Below are positions 38,588-47,414 of a DNA stretch of 64,000 nt, piece by piece; within the stretch, counting starts at the first letter, position 1; each line of letters begins with the position of its first letter. The position numbers were made by a program, and so were the translations under genes. The stretch spans positions 248,001 to 312,000 of the forward strand of contig NZ_FPAJ01000003.1 of NCBI RefSeq assembly GCF_900116285.1, in the 5' to 3' direction. The notes under the pieces were generated by a model. It did not search any database. It worked only from the letters and a program-made list of their open reading frames with translations, and was not told where the DNA came from. Source of the stretch: Sulfitobacter marinus (GTDB lineage: Bacteria > Pseudomonadota > Alphaproteobacteria > Rhodobacterales > Rhodobacteraceae).

Positions 38588-39415
38588 ATGTCTAACGCCC
38601 AACTTGAAACCGCTATCGAAGCTGCGTGGGATGCCCGCGACACGATTACGTCTGCCACCACAGGCGAACAGCGCGACGCGATCGAAGATACATTGGCCGC
38701 GCTGGACAGCGGTAAACTGCGTGTCGCTGAAAAACAGGCAAATGGCGATTGGCATGTGAACCAATGGGCGAAAAAGGCTGTTTTGCTGGGTTTCCGCATC
38801 AAAGATATGGAACATCAAACCGGCGGCCCACAAGGCGCAGGCTGGTGGGACAAGGTTGACAGCAAGTTCAAAGGCTGGGGCGACGACGAATGGAAAACCG
38901 CCGGTTTCCGTGCCGTTCCCAACTGTGTTGTGCGCAAATCGGCCTATATCGCACCGGGCGTTGTTTTGATGCCGTCCTTTGTGAATATTGGCGCTTATGT
39001 CGACAGCGGCACGATGGTTGATACGTGGGCCACTGTTGGCTCCTGTGCACAGATCGGTAAAAATGTGCACCTGTCCGGCGGCGTTGGCATTGGCGGCGTG
39101 TTGGAGCCCATGCAAGCTGGTCCGACCATCATCGAAGACAACTGCTTTATCGGTGCGCGCTCTGAGGTGGTTGAGGGCTGTATTGTCCGCGAAGGGTCCG
39201 TTCTGGGGATGGGCGTATTCATCGGCCAGTCCACCAAAATCCTTGACCGCGACACCGGCGAAGTCATGTATGGTGAAGTGCCAGCAGGTTCTGTTGTCGT
39301 CGCGGGTTCGATGCCTTCGAAGAACGGTGTGAACTTGTATTGCGCCGTGATCGTCAAACGCGTCGATGAAAAGACACGTTCGAAAACATCGATCAACGAG
39401 CTGCTGCGCGACTAA
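38588..39415 (+). CDS. dapD: 2,3,4,5-tetrahydropyridine-2,6-dicarboxylate N-succinyltransferase
   Basis: The 275-residue protein has an N-terminal helical domain (1-90) and a left-handed beta-helix with hexapeptide repeats ([36 protein letters not shown]). The DapD-specific [18 protein letters not shown] lies near residue 180. It succinylates tetrahydrodipicolinate in the lysine/diaminopimelate pathway. dapE, which removes the succinyl group, is 2.2 kb downstream. A stem-loop follows its stop. Confidence 0.96.
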   Translation: MSNAQLETAIEAAWDARDTITSATTGEQRDAIEDTLAALDSGKLRVAEKQANGDWHVNQWAKKAVLLGFRIKDMEHQTGGPQGAGWWDKVDSKFKGWGDDEWKTAGFRAVPNCVVRKSAYIAPGVVLMPSFVNIGAYVDSGTMVDTWATVGSCAQIGKNVHLSGGVGIGGVLEPMQAGPTIIEDNCFIGARSEVVEGCIVREGSVLGMGVFIGQSTKILDRDTGEVMYGEVPAGSVVVAGSMPSKNGVNLYCAVIVKRVDEKTRSKTSINELLRD

Positions 39416-39429
39416 GGTGAAACGAAACG

Positions 39430-39460
39430 ATGCCTTTGGCGACCCAATCGCCAAGGGCAT
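39430..39460 (+). terminator. Stem-loop after dapD
   Basis: ATGCCTTTGGCGA and TCGCCAAGGGCAT pair over 13 positions with one mismatch or G-U around CCCAA. There is no U-tract, so it may stabilise or partly terminate the dapD transcript before the small membrane-protein gene. Confidence 0.55.
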
Positions 39461-39479
39461 ATGACAAAGGAGTGCGATT

Positions 39480-39731
39480 ATGGGTTTAGGTTTTATTGGA
39501 TCGATCATTGTGGGCGGCTTGGCAGGCTGGATCGCCAGCATGATCATGAAGGCGGACACCGGAATATTTGCGAATATCGGTTTGGGGATCATCGGCGCAG
39601 TGGTGCTGAACTTCATTCTTGGCCTGCTTGATATCTATGCAGCGGATGCTTGGTTGACCCAGCTTTTCGTCGGTTTGGCTGGCGCATGTCTGGTGATTTG
39701 GGCATGGCGCATGTTGCGCGGGCGCAGCTGA
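39480..39731 (+). CDS. GlsB/YeaQ/YmgE-family small membrane protein
   Basis: The 83-residue protein has three hydrophobic segments (about 3-22, 28-52, 60-78), many glycines and the family pattern GSIIVGGLAGWIASMIMK. Members are stress-induced membrane proteins with no known enzymatic activity. An AAAGGAG ribosome site precedes the ATG. It lies 64 bases after dapD on the same strand. Confidence 0.85.
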   Translation: MGLGFIGSIIVGGLAGWIASMIMKADTGIFANIGLGIIGAVVLNFILGLLDIYAADAWLTQLFVGLAGACLVIWAWRMLRGRS

Positions 39732-39792
39732 CCCTTTTCAGACGCTTCAGAACAGGTTAGGGCTGCCGCATCTTTATGCGGTGGCTCTTTTT

Positions 39793-40131
39793 ATGTCGGA
39801 CCAGAAAAAACCCAAGAAACCATCCCGCCAGCAGGTCTATACTTTGCTGGTTGAAATCGGGCGCAAGGACGGTGACGGGCTGCCGGACAAGGCAACTGGT
39901 GCCGCGTTGATGTGCTTTGCCTCTGGCATAGACGAGGCCGAAGCCGTGCGCGAAACCGTGGCGATCCTAAAGCAGGCGGAAACGAACCCGCTGGATGTGA
40001 CCGGATACGGCACCCTGGCCGAACGCGAGGCCGAAGGTCATGATATTGATGATGATGAACGTGCGTTGATGGCACGGGCGCTGGATGAAAATTCGGTCAT
40101 CGTTGCGCATATCACGCCATTTTTCGACTGA
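39793..40131 (+). CDS. Conserved hypothetical acidic protein, 112 residues
   Basis: The protein starts MSDQKKPKKPSRQQVYTLLV and has no membrane segment. Residues 35-75 are helical and acidic (SGIDEAEAVRETVAILKQAE), and it ends AHITPFFD. I do not recognise a domain. The ATG at 39793 is chosen over a GTG four codons earlier. Its stop is directly followed by the stop of the convergent Hint-domain gene with no bases between. Confidence 0.72.
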   Translation: MSDQKKPKKPSRQQVYTLLVEIGRKDGDGLPDKATGAALMCFASGIDEAEAVRETVAILKQAETNPLDVTGYGTLAEREAEGHDIDDDERALMARALDENSVIVAHITPFFD

Positions 40132-41241
40132 TCACGCCGCGCGGCGACTGGCGAGGGTGATCGCCTCGAAACGCTTCAACACAGTATGGGCAGGCTGATG
40201 ATGTTCGGGCAGCAGGCTGCGGTCGACCCCGGCCAGAATGCTGCCGGCGATCTGATCGGGTTGGCGGCGCAGGCGACCGATATACAGGCTTTCTGCGGGC
40301 GTGCCTGCGGCGATCATTGTTTCGTGCGAGGGCAGTAAAAGCTGTGCGTAGGTGATGGTCGGCCCGCAGGTTTCTTGTATGGCAGCAAACCCGTTCACCA
40401 GATGGCGTGCGGGGATCAGCACCGCCTCTTTGCTGAAAAGGTATTCGACCTCGGGGCCGTCGATGACCAGCCGTTGATCCGGGGCAACAATGATATCTTG
40501 CTGCAGCCCGAAATAGGGTGCGCGCAACCGGATCGGGGCAAAGCTGCCGCAGGCAGGTACGGTTCTTGAGACGGTTTGCAACACGGGTACGACGCCCGAA
40601 TCCTGCGTGGTGACAGTGTCGCCGCGTTTGAGGGCAGAGAGCGGTTTGAAACCCCATGGCGTGGCAAGCGGGGTCGATGGCAACAGTGTCGGCATGGGGC
40701 CGATGGGTTCAATCTGATCGGACAAACCCGCAAAAATAACGTCGGGCGAAATTGCCTGATCGGTGCGGCCCAACATCATATTGCGCAGATCATCGACCAA
40801 AATCGGTTTGGGGTTGGCAACGGGCACTGTCACCAACCGGTTGCTTTCCGGGTCTTCCATCGAAAGACGGCCCCATTTCGCTGTACTGTCCCATGAATAG
40901 GTGATGCGCATGACATCGTTGCGGCCGCTGTTCTTGTGCTGGATCGCGGCATGAACGATGTCTTCGCCCTGCACCTGAACCAAGGCGATACCGCCCCCCG
41001 GAATGGCCTGAAATGCCAAGCTGCGGAGCCAGGGGAAAGTGGACTTAAATCCCAGCAGAAGCTTTGGCTTGCTACCTGGTGCTTGCCGCGTTTCGAACAT
41101 GAGGCTGCCACGGGTAAGCAGATCATCCTGCCCGGTGCCGCAGACGGGGGTACTGCGTTTGTCGCCTCCAAGACCCAAGGGCGAAAACCGGCGGTCGTCC
41201 TGATGTGCGAGCGCAATCCATGTCATCGGCCCGTCCACCAT
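40132..41241 (-). CDS. Hint-domain (Hedgehog/intein-like, Hint_2) protein
   Basis: The 369-residue protein has an N-terminal beta-rich region (1-190, with a FETRQAPGSKPKLLLGFKST segment). A Hint-type module follows at about 195-340 (TPLATPWGFKPLSALKRGDTVTT, then IIVAPDQRLVIDG, then VLIPARHLVNG). In this module the usual N-terminal cysteine of self-splicing inteins is not evident at the expected place: the segment reads LATPWG. Hint_2 proteins are abundant in Rhodobacteraceae, often fused to RTX repeats, and are thought to be secreted or autoprocessed. Here the module stands alone. A start at 41226 is also possible. Confidence 0.8.
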   Translation of the reverse strand: MVDGPMTWIALAHQDDRRFSPLGLGGDKRSTPVCGTGQDDLLTRGSLMFETRQAPGSKPKLLLGFKSTFPWLRSLAFQAIPGGGIALVQVQGEDIVHAAIQHKNSGRNDVMRITYSWDSTAKWGRLSMEDPESNRLVTVPVANPKPILVDDLRNMMLGRTDQAISPDVIFAGLSDQIEPIGPMPTLLPSTPLATPWGFKPLSALKRGDTVTTQDSGVVPVLQTVSRTVPACGSFAPIRLRAPYFGLQQDIIVAPDQRLVIDGPEVEYLFSKEAVLIPARHLVNGFAAIQETCGPTITYAQLLLPSHETMIAAGTPAESLYIGRLRRQPDQIAGSILAGVDRSLLPEHHQPAHTVLKRFEAITLASRRAA

Positions 41242-41592
41242 GTCAGAGAGCTAAACTGCGACGTCGCCACACGGTGACGTGAAGAGATCGCCCTTTGGGG
41301 ATATTCTGACGCTGCCACCATGCTTGCCACCTTAAAGCGTAGATGAGGCATTTAGATCAGCGCGACCCACGAGGGATTAGCCCCGCGCGTGGTCAATTCT
41401 TGTTTTGATGGATGACCCGGTTTTCCAGTGTCATGCCAGCTGATACCCTGCCTCGGGTCATATTATTGTGGTCAAAGATAGCACGGAAATTGACTAACTG
41501 TTATCATTTTCGTTGTCGCCCCCCTTGGCACCGCGCATTTTTCGACACAAGTGTAGGTTAACCAAAGAAAAATTACTCTAAAGGACCCGAAA
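41242..41592. other. Divergent intergenic region before dapE
   Basis: No coding frame with sense is present. It must carry the promoters of the Hint-domain gene and of dapE. A GGTTAACC palindrome lies about 30 bases upstream of dapE. Nothing else was recognised. Confidence 0.5.
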
Positions 41593-42738
41593 ATGACGCA
41601 TATTGACCCCGTTGATCTTACTGCAAAGCTGGTGAAATGCGCCTCTGTGACGCCGGCGGACGCGGGGGCCCAGGACATTCTGTATGATTTGCTAAGCGGT
41701 GCTGGGTTCGAATGCGCCTGGGCGGATCGCGGTGGTATTCGCAATCTGTTTGCCCGCTGGGGAAACAAGGGCAACACGCGTTGTTTCGGTTTCAACGGGC
41801 ATACCGATGTGGTGCCAATTGGGAATGAAGCGGATTGGACCTACCCGCCCTTTGGCGCGGAAATCAAAGACGGGGTCATGTACGGGCGCGGCACCACGGA
41901 TATGAAATCTGGCGTTGCGGCCTTTGCCGCCGCTGCGGTGGATTTTGTGCGCGACACCCCGCCAGATGGGTCCATCGTGCTGGCGATCACCGGTGACGAG
42001 GAAGCCGAAGGCATCGATGGCACGAGCGCTTTGCTGGACTATATGGCGCAGGCGGGCGAGCGGATGGATGTTTGTCTGGTCGGCGAACCCACATGCCCCA
42101 ATAAGATGGGCGAAATGATCAAGATCGGCCGCCGTGGATCGCTGAACGCGCATTTCCGTATTATCGGCAAGCAGGGCCATTCCGCCTATCCACACCGCGC
42201 TAACAACCCGTTGCCAGCGATGATGCGATTGATGGATCAGCTTGCGTCGCACACCCTCGATGAAGGGACCGACCATTTCGACCCCTCCACGCTGGCGGTG
42301 GTCACGGTGGATACCGGAAACCCTGCAACCAATGTGATTCCTGCCGAATGCCGCGCGACGGTCAATATCCGGTTCAACGATACACATTCCGGTGCAAGCC
42401 TGACGGAATGGCTGGAAGAACAGGTTGCCGCCATCCGCGACGCATTTGGTGTGGTTGTCGAGCTGAAGGTAAAGATTTCCGGCGAAAGCTTTATCACCCC
42501 TCCGGGTGCATTGTCTGATCTGGTGTCTAAGGCGGTTGCTGCCGAAACAGGCGTGACGCCCGAACTGTCTACGACGGGCGGTACATCTGATGCGCGGTTT
42601 GTGAAAAACCACTGTCCGGTTGTTGAATTTGGCCTTGTCGGACAATCCATGCATGCGGTGGATGAAAACGTCGAGATCGCGCAGATTCACCAGCTCAAGG
42701 CGATCTACACACGCATCCTAAAGGACTATTTCGCATGA
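41593..42738 (+). CDS. dapE: Succinyl-diaminopimelate desuccinylase
   Basis: The 381-residue M20 metallopeptidase has [16 protein letters not shown] (metal His and Asp near 60-66), [18 protein letters not shown] (near 100), [12 protein letters not shown] (catalytic Glu pair near 137) and a late metal histidine in [11 protein letters not shown] near 353. These match DapE rather than ArgE. It hydrolyses N-succinyl-LL-diaminopimelate to diaminopimelate and succinate, two steps after DapD. It is the first gene of a four-base-overlap series with a GNAT and a TIGR04282 gene. Confidence 0.95.
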   Translation: MTHIDPVDLTAKLVKCASVTPADAGAQDILYDLLSGAGFECAWADRGGIRNLFARWGNKGNTRCFGFNGHTDVVPIGNEADWTYPPFGAEIKDGVMYGRGTTDMKSGVAAFAAAAVDFVRDTPPDGSIVLAITGDEEAEGIDGTSALLDYMAQAGERMDVCLVGEPTCPNKMGEMIKIGRRGSLNAHFRIIGKQGHSAYPHRANNPLPAMMRLMDQLASHTLDEGTDHFDPSTLAVVTVDTGNPATNVIPAECRATVNIRFNDTHSGASLTEWLEEQVAAIRDAFGVVVELKVKISGESFITPPGALSDLVSKAVAAETGVTPELSTTGGTSDARFVKNHCPVVEFGLVGQSMHAVDENVEIAQIHQLKAIYTRILKDYFA

Positions 42739-43157
42739 GCGTTGAGATCGCAGTCAGCGATGATCTGGCCAGTTGCCATCTGCTGCGCCGGATCGTGTTT
42801 ATCGAAGAGCAGGGTGTTTCAGAAGCCGAGGAAATAGATGGTCATGATGCGGATGGCATTCACATTCTGGCGACGGAAAACGCAATTCCGATTGGGACGG
42901 CGCGCCTGCATATCAAGGGTGATGCTGCCAAAATTGGTCGCGTTTGCGTCTTGAAATCACATCGCGGTACGGGGCTGGGGGCAGCGCTGATCCGCGCCGC
43001 GATTGACGAGGCGCGTGAACACTCAACCGTGAAAACGGTCAAGCTGGGCGCGCAGGTCCATGCTTTGGGTTTCTATGAAAAACTGGGCTTTGTCGCGCAG
43101 GGTCCGGTCTTTGACGACGCGGGGATCGACCACCGCGAAATGGTGTTGTCGCTTTGA
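42735..43157 (+). CDS. GNAT-family N-acetyltransferase
   Basis: The 140-residue protein starts [20 protein letters not shown]. It contains the acetyl-CoA loop region [20 protein letters not shown] near residue 75 (R/Q-x-x-G-x-G/A pattern) and the [20 protein letters not shown] segment typical of the ElaA/YjcF-like group. The substrate is unknown. Its ATG overlaps the dapE stop (ATGA), so it is co-translated with DapE, but no functional link to lysine synthesis is shown. Confidence 0.88.
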   Translation: MSVEIAVSDDLASCHLLRRIVFIEEQGVSEAEEIDGHDADGIHILATENAIPIGTARLHIKGDAAKIGRVCVLKSHRGTGLGAALIRAAIDEAREHSTVKTVKLGAQVHALGFYEKLGFVAQGPVFDDAGIDHREMVLSL

Positions 43158-43759
43158 GAAAGGGGACGCTGGTTATCATGGTCAAGGAGCCGCGCCCCGG
43201 ACGGGTGAAAACCCGGCTTGGGCGTGATCTGGGGATGACCGCCGCCGCGTGGTGGTTTCGCCATCAAACCCGCCGCCTGATCCGCAATATCCAAGACCCG
43301 CGCTGGAACGTCATGCTTGCTGTGACACCTGATCGCGCGGGCCTTTGCAGTCGCGTTTGGCCCGAGGGTATCGCGCGGGCACCGCAGGGGCAGGGCAATC
43401 TGGGGGACCGTATGGCGCGGATGTTGCGGGGGGCACCGGCGGGGCCTGTCTGTGTGATTGGCGCGGATATTCCCGGCATAAACCGCGCGGAAATTGCCAA
43501 GGCGTTTCAGGCGTTGGGCGGGCACGACGCTGTTTTCGGCCCTGCACCGGATGGCGGATATTGGCTGATCGGGCTGAAACGTGCCCGCGCTGTGCCACCC
43601 GGTTTATTCGATGGTGTGCGCTGGTCCTCGGAACATGCGCTGGCCGATACCATCGCGACACTGCCAGATCACCGCATCGCAAAAATCACGACCTTGCAGG
43701 ACGTAGATACAATCGACGATTTGCCCATGACGAACCGGGGTGCGCGTGCTACCTGCTAA
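43154..43759 (+). CDS. TIGR04282/DUF2064-family glycosyltransferase-like protein
   Basis: The 201-residue GT-A-like protein has VKEPRPGRVKTRLGRDLG near residue 10, GNLGDRMARML near 83, CVIGADIPG near 98 and GPAPDGGYWLIGLKR near 128, the full motif set of the family (related to nucleotidylyl-transferase-like GT2 proteins). Its biological substrate is not established. The start is TTG at 43154, overlapping the GNAT stop as TTGA; an ATG at 43178 would cut off the first beta strand and is disfavoured. Confidence 0.85.
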   Translation: MRKGTLVIMVKEPRPGRVKTRLGRDLGMTAAAWWFRHQTRRLIRNIQDPRWNVMLAVTPDRAGLCSRVWPEGIARAPQGQGNLGDRMARMLRGAPAGPVCVIGADIPGINRAEIAKAFQALGGHDAVFGPAPDGGYWLIGLKRARAVPPGLFDGVRWSSEHALADTIATLPDHRIAKITTLQDVDTIDDLPMTNRGARATC

Positions 43760-43762
43760 AGC

Positions 43763-46030
43763 ATGAGCAAAATACCATCCAAGCCCGAGATCCTTGATTG
43801 GATCGCCGCCAATCCAACCCTGACTGCCAAGCGCGACATCGCCAAGGCCTTCGGGATCAAAGGTGCTGCGCGTATCGATCTTAAGCGGGTGCTGAAAGAG
43901 CTGGAAGCCGAAGGCCATCTGGAAAAGCGCAAGCGCAGCTATGGCGACCCTGATCGCCTGCCGCCGGTATCCGTTCTGCAGGTCACCGGCCCCGACAAGG
44001 ATGGCGATCTGTTTGCCAAGCCGATGGAGTGGGCGGGCGAAGGGGTGGAGCCCGTTGTATTGGTCATTCCGCGCGCTTCGGACCCTGCATTGGGGGCGGG
44101 CGACCGCATTCTGGCGCGGCTGACCTTGGTCACGGGCGAGGATTATCATTACGAGGCGCGGTTGATCCGCCGGATCGGGTCGAACCCGCAAAAGGTGTTG
44201 GGTATCTTTCGTAAGACCACCGAAGGCGGGCGGATCGTTCCCATCGACAAAGGTGGCGACAAGGAATGGACCGTCGCGTCAGACGCGACCTATGGAGCCA
44301 AGGATGGCGAGTTGGTCGAGGCCGAGCAGGCTGGCCCCAAGGGTCGCATGGGCCTGCCACGTGCGCGGATTGTGGACCGTTTAGGAGACCCCTCGGCGCC
44401 CAAGGCCGTATCGTTGATCGCAATCCATCAGCACGGCATTCCTGATGCATTCCCGGATGATGTGATCGCCGAGGCAGACGCGGCCAAGCCTGTTGGTCTG
44501 AAAGGTCGCGAAGACCTGCGTGATATGCCGCTGATCACGATCGATCCGTCCGATGCACGGGACCATGACGATGCGTGCTATGCCCATGCGGATGAGGACC
44601 CCAAGAACGAGGGCGGCCATGTGGTTTGGGTCGCAATTGCGGATGTGGCGGCCTATGTCACACTGGGATCCGCACTGGACCGCGAGGCGCGCAAACGCGG
44701 CAATTCCACCTATTTCCCGGACCGGGTTGTGCCGATGCTGCCAGACCGCTTGTCGGGTGATCTGTGCTCCCTGCACGAGGGCGTGCCGCGGGCCTGTATC
44801 GCGGTGCGTATGGTGTTGGATGCCAAGGGTCAAAAGATCAACCACAGTTTTCATCGCGGGCTTATGCGATCCCCCGCGTCGCTGCATTATGAGGAAGTGC
44901 AACACGCAATTGAGGGTCGCCTGAATGACCGCACCGGCCCTTTGCTAGAGCCTGTTCTGAAGCCGATTTATGCCGCCTATGACGCGCTGAAAATGGCCAG
45001 AACGGAGCGCGAGCCGCTTGATCTGGACCTGCCCGAACGGCGGATCGAACTGGACCCCGACGGGACAGTTAAATCGGTGAATTTTAAAGAACGTCTGGAT
45101 GCGCACCGTCTGATCGAAGAATTCATGGTGCTGGCGAATGTCGCCGCTGCCGAAACCTTGGTAGAAAAGAAAACACCGCTTTTGTTCCGCATTCACGAAG
45201 AACCAACGCAAGCCAAACTGGATGCGCTGCGGGAAACGGCGCAGGCGGCAGGGTATACGCTTGGCAAGGGTCAGGTTTTGCATACGCGACACCTGAACAA
45301 GCTGCTAAACGATGCTGCGGGATCGGACGATGCCGAGCTGATTAACCTTTCGACGTTGCGGTCGATGACCCAAGCCTATTACGGCCCCGCGCATATCGGG
45401 CACTTTGGTTTGGCGCTGCGGTCTTATGCGCATTTCACCTCGCCGATCCGGCGCTATTCCGATCTGATTGTTCACCGTGCGCTGATCACGGCGCATGGCT
45501 GGGGCAAGGATGGCCTGTCGCCCCAAGACATCGAAGAAATCGAACAAACCGGCGCGCATATCTCGGATACCGAGCGCCGTTCTATGACGGCGGAACGGGA
45601 CACGACCGATCGCTATCTGGCGGCGTATCTGTCTGAACGTGTGGGCAATGAATTCTCGGGCCGGATCAGCGGTATCGCGCGGTTCGGGGCCTTTGTGAAG
45701 CTGGATGAAACCGGTGCGGATGGATTGCTGCCGATGCGATCCTTGGGCCGCGAATATTTCCATTTCGATCCCGAGGCAAATACCTTGATGGGGTCTGACA
45801 CAGGGATTTTGATCGGTATCGGCCAACGTGTGACCGTGCGCCTGGCAGAGGCTGTCCCTGTCACGGGCGGTATCGCGCTGGAACTGTTGACGCTTGAGGG
45901 CAAGGCGCTGCCGCAAGGCGGGCGCGGCGGACGAAGCCCGGCTGGTCGAACGAACCCCAAACGCAAAGGGGTCAAGGCCAAACGCAAGGCTGACAAGGTT
46001 AAACGCAAGGTGAAACGGACGCGGCGGTAG
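43763..46030 (+). CDS. rnr: Ribonuclease R
   Basis: The 755-residue RNB-family exoribonuclease has an N-terminal winged-helix region (1-65) and cold-shock-like domains. The catalytic RNB domain contains ITIDPSDARDHDDACYA near residue 258, with the metal aspartates. An S1 domain (GRISGIARFGAFVKLDETGA) lies near 630. A lysine/arginine-rich tail of about 35 residues is typical of RNase R. It degrades structured RNA 3' to 5'. It starts 4 bases after the upstream stop, so it belongs to the dapE operon. Confidence 0.96.
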   Translation: MSKIPSKPEILDWIAANPTLTAKRDIAKAFGIKGAARIDLKRVLKELEAEGHLEKRKRSYGDPDRLPPVSVLQVTGPDKDGDLFAKPMEWAGEGVEPVVLVIPRASDPALGAGDRILARLTLVTGEDYHYEARLIRRIGSNPQKVLGIFRKTTEGGRIVPIDKGGDKEWTVASDATYGAKDGELVEAEQAGPKGRMGLPRARIVDRLGDPSAPKAVSLIAIHQHGIPDAFPDDVIAEADAAKPVGLKGREDLRDMPLITIDPSDARDHDDACYAHADEDPKNEGGHVVWVAIADVAAYVTLGSALDREARKRGNSTYFPDRVVPMLPDRLSGDLCSLHEGVPRACIAVRMVLDAKGQKINHSFHRGLMRSPASLHYEEVQHAIEGRLNDRTGPLLEPVLKPIYAAYDALKMARTEREPLDLDLPERRIELDPDGTVKSVNFKERLDAHRLIEEFMVLANVAAAETLVEKKTPLLFRIHEEPTQAKLDALRETAQAAGYTLGKGQVLHTRHLNKLLNDAAGSDDAELINLSTLRSMTQAYYGPAHIGHFGLALRSYAHFTSPIRRYSDLIVHRALITAHGWGKDGLSPQDIEEIEQTGAHISDTERRSMTAERDTTDRYLAAYLSERVGNEFSGRISGIARFGAFVKLDETGADGLLPMRSLGREYFHFDPEANTLMGSDTGILIGIGQRVTVRLAEAVPVTGGIALELLTLEGKALPQGGRGGRSPAGRTNPKRKGVKAKRKADKVKRKVKRTRR

Positions 46031-46112
46031 TCTGCGCATCATCTTTGCAGGGCTTTCTGGGATCTTGGTTTGTCGTTACGCTCGTGCGGAGAAGTAGCGT
46101 AGGGAACTGATA

Positions 46113-47342
46113 ATGAATGCTCGGGTTTTGGTGCTGGCCGCGTTGTTTGCTTTGGGTTCGGGGGTGGCACCTGCTGCGGCCCAAACTGCGCCGGATCATA
46201 GCGTGGTCGGAAGTGATGCGGGTCTTCAACAGTGGTTAGATAATTTTCGCGTACGTGCGTTGGATGCAGGGATTAGTCCCTCTGTCTTTGATGCGGCAAT
46301 CAAGGGCGTTCACTATGATGAAAACGTCATTCGCAGGGATCGCAACCAGTCCGAATTTACCAAAACCATTTGGGACTATTTAAAAACTGCAGCCTCTGAT
46401 CTCAGGATTGCAAATGGTAAAGCGGCGCTTGGCCGTCAGCGCGCGGCCCTGTCTGAGATAGAAGAACAATACGGTGTCGATAAGGAAATTATTGTCGCTA
46501 TTTGGGGGCTGGAAAGCGCCTATGGGACGTTTCGTGGCGGGGATAGTGTGATCGGATCGCTGGCGTCTTTGGCCTATGACGGGCGGCGGCAGGCGTTCTT
46601 TGAAGCGGAGCTTTTGGAAGCGTTGAGGATTTTGCAGGCGGGCGATACCGTTCCTGCCAATATGACGGGAAGCTGGGCCGGGGCGATGGGGCATACGCAG
46701 TTTATGCCATCGTCCTTTCAACGCTACGCAGTTGATTTCACCAAAGACGGGAGGCGTGACATCTGGGGCGATGACCCCCGCGACGCGCTGGCGTCAACAG
46801 CGGCCTATCTCAAACACTTTGGTTGGACGTATGAGCAGCCTTGGGGTGTCGAGGTGACGCTGCCCGACGGGTTCGATTATTTGCTGGCAGACCGCAAGGT
46901 GCTGAAAACACCCGCCGAATGGACAGCGATTGGTGTCACAAATACCAGTGGCGGTACCGTGCGCGATCATGGCCCTGCGTCCATTTTGCTGCCCGGCGGT
47001 GCGGAGGGGGCGGCCTTTATGATCTTTTCGAACTTTGCGGTGATCGAGCGGTATAATACTGCGGATGCCTATGTGATCGGTGTCGGCCATCTAAGCGACA
47101 GAATCGCCGGAGGTGCACCGATTGCGCATAGCTGGCCGCTGCAAGATCGGGCGCTGACCTATGATGAACGGATTGAGTTGCAAACGCAGCTGACCGCTCT
47201 TGGGTTTGATACGGTGAAGATCGACGCAAAGATTGGCCCGTTGACGATCAATGCCGTGCGCAATTTTCAGACAGCGCAGGGATTGCTGCCGGACGGTTAT
47301 GCGTCGCTACGGCTGTTGGATCGGGTTCGAGCGGTACGGTAG
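46113..47342 (+). CDS. Lytic murein transglycosylase (MltB-like) with peptidoglycan-binding domain
   Basis: The 409-residue protein has a signal peptide (MNARVLVLAALFALGSGVAP, cleavage near residue 25). A lytic transglycosylase domain (about 30-325) has the catalytic glutamate in VAIWGLESAYGTF near 131 and GAMGHTQFMPSSF near 190. A C-terminal PG_binding_1 domain (LTALGFDTVKIDAKIGP and NFQTAQGLLPDGY, about 345-405) follows. It cleaves the MurNAc-GlcNAc bond with 1,6-anhydro product. No lipobox cysteine is visible, so it is probably soluble periplasmic rather than a lipoprotein. Confidence 0.92.
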   Translation: MNARVLVLAALFALGSGVAPAAAQTAPDHSVVGSDAGLQQWLDNFRVRALDAGISPSVFDAAIKGVHYDENVIRRDRNQSEFTKTIWDYLKTAASDLRIANGKAALGRQRAALSEIEEQYGVDKEIIVAIWGLESAYGTFRGGDSVIGSLASLAYDGRRQAFFEAELLEALRILQAGDTVPANMTGSWAGAMGHTQFMPSSFQRYAVDFTKDGRRDIWGDDPRDALASTAAYLKHFGWTYEQPWGVEVTLPDGFDYLLADRKVLKTPAEWTAIGVTNTSGGTVRDHGPASILLPGGAEGAAFMIFSNFAVIERYNTADAYVIGVGHLSDRIAGGAPIAHSWPLQDRALTYDERIELQTQLTALGFDTVKIDAKIGPLTINAVRNFQTAQGLLPDGYASLRLLDRVRAVR

Positions 47343-47352
47343 AAAAGAAAAA

Positions 47353-47376
47353 CCCAAAACCCCTGCGGGTTTTGGG
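47353..47376 (-). terminator. Terminator of the polyamine-type transporter operon
   Basis: CCCAAAACCC and GGGTTTTGGG form a perfect 10-bp stem with a 4-base loop. On the minus strand it is followed by TTTTTCTTTTCT, a strong U-tract. It also lies just after the transglycosylase stop on the plus strand but has no U-tract there. Confidence 0.85.
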
Positions 47377-47389
47377 CATGCCTTCGGCG

Positions 47390-47410
47390 AGGGTTTTAGT
47401 CCATTTGGAA
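47390..47410. repeat. Dispersed intergenic element, copy C (CCATTTGGAA core)
   Basis: TTTTAGTCCATTTGGAA ends at 47410, 5 bases before the stop of the permease gene. It differs from copy B at one position over this 17-base core. It is in the same orientation as copies A and B, and again at a convergent junction beside a hairpin. Confidence 0.7.
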
Positions 47411-47414
47411 GAGC

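Noticed and set aside
38447..39616. 389-codon minus-strand frame opposite dapD
   Set aside because: It runs through dapD and the LOG start region without family motifs; DapD is unmistakable on the other strand.
41692..42690. 332-codon minus-strand frame opposite dapE
   Set aside because: Antisense shadow; DapE motifs are complete on the plus strand.
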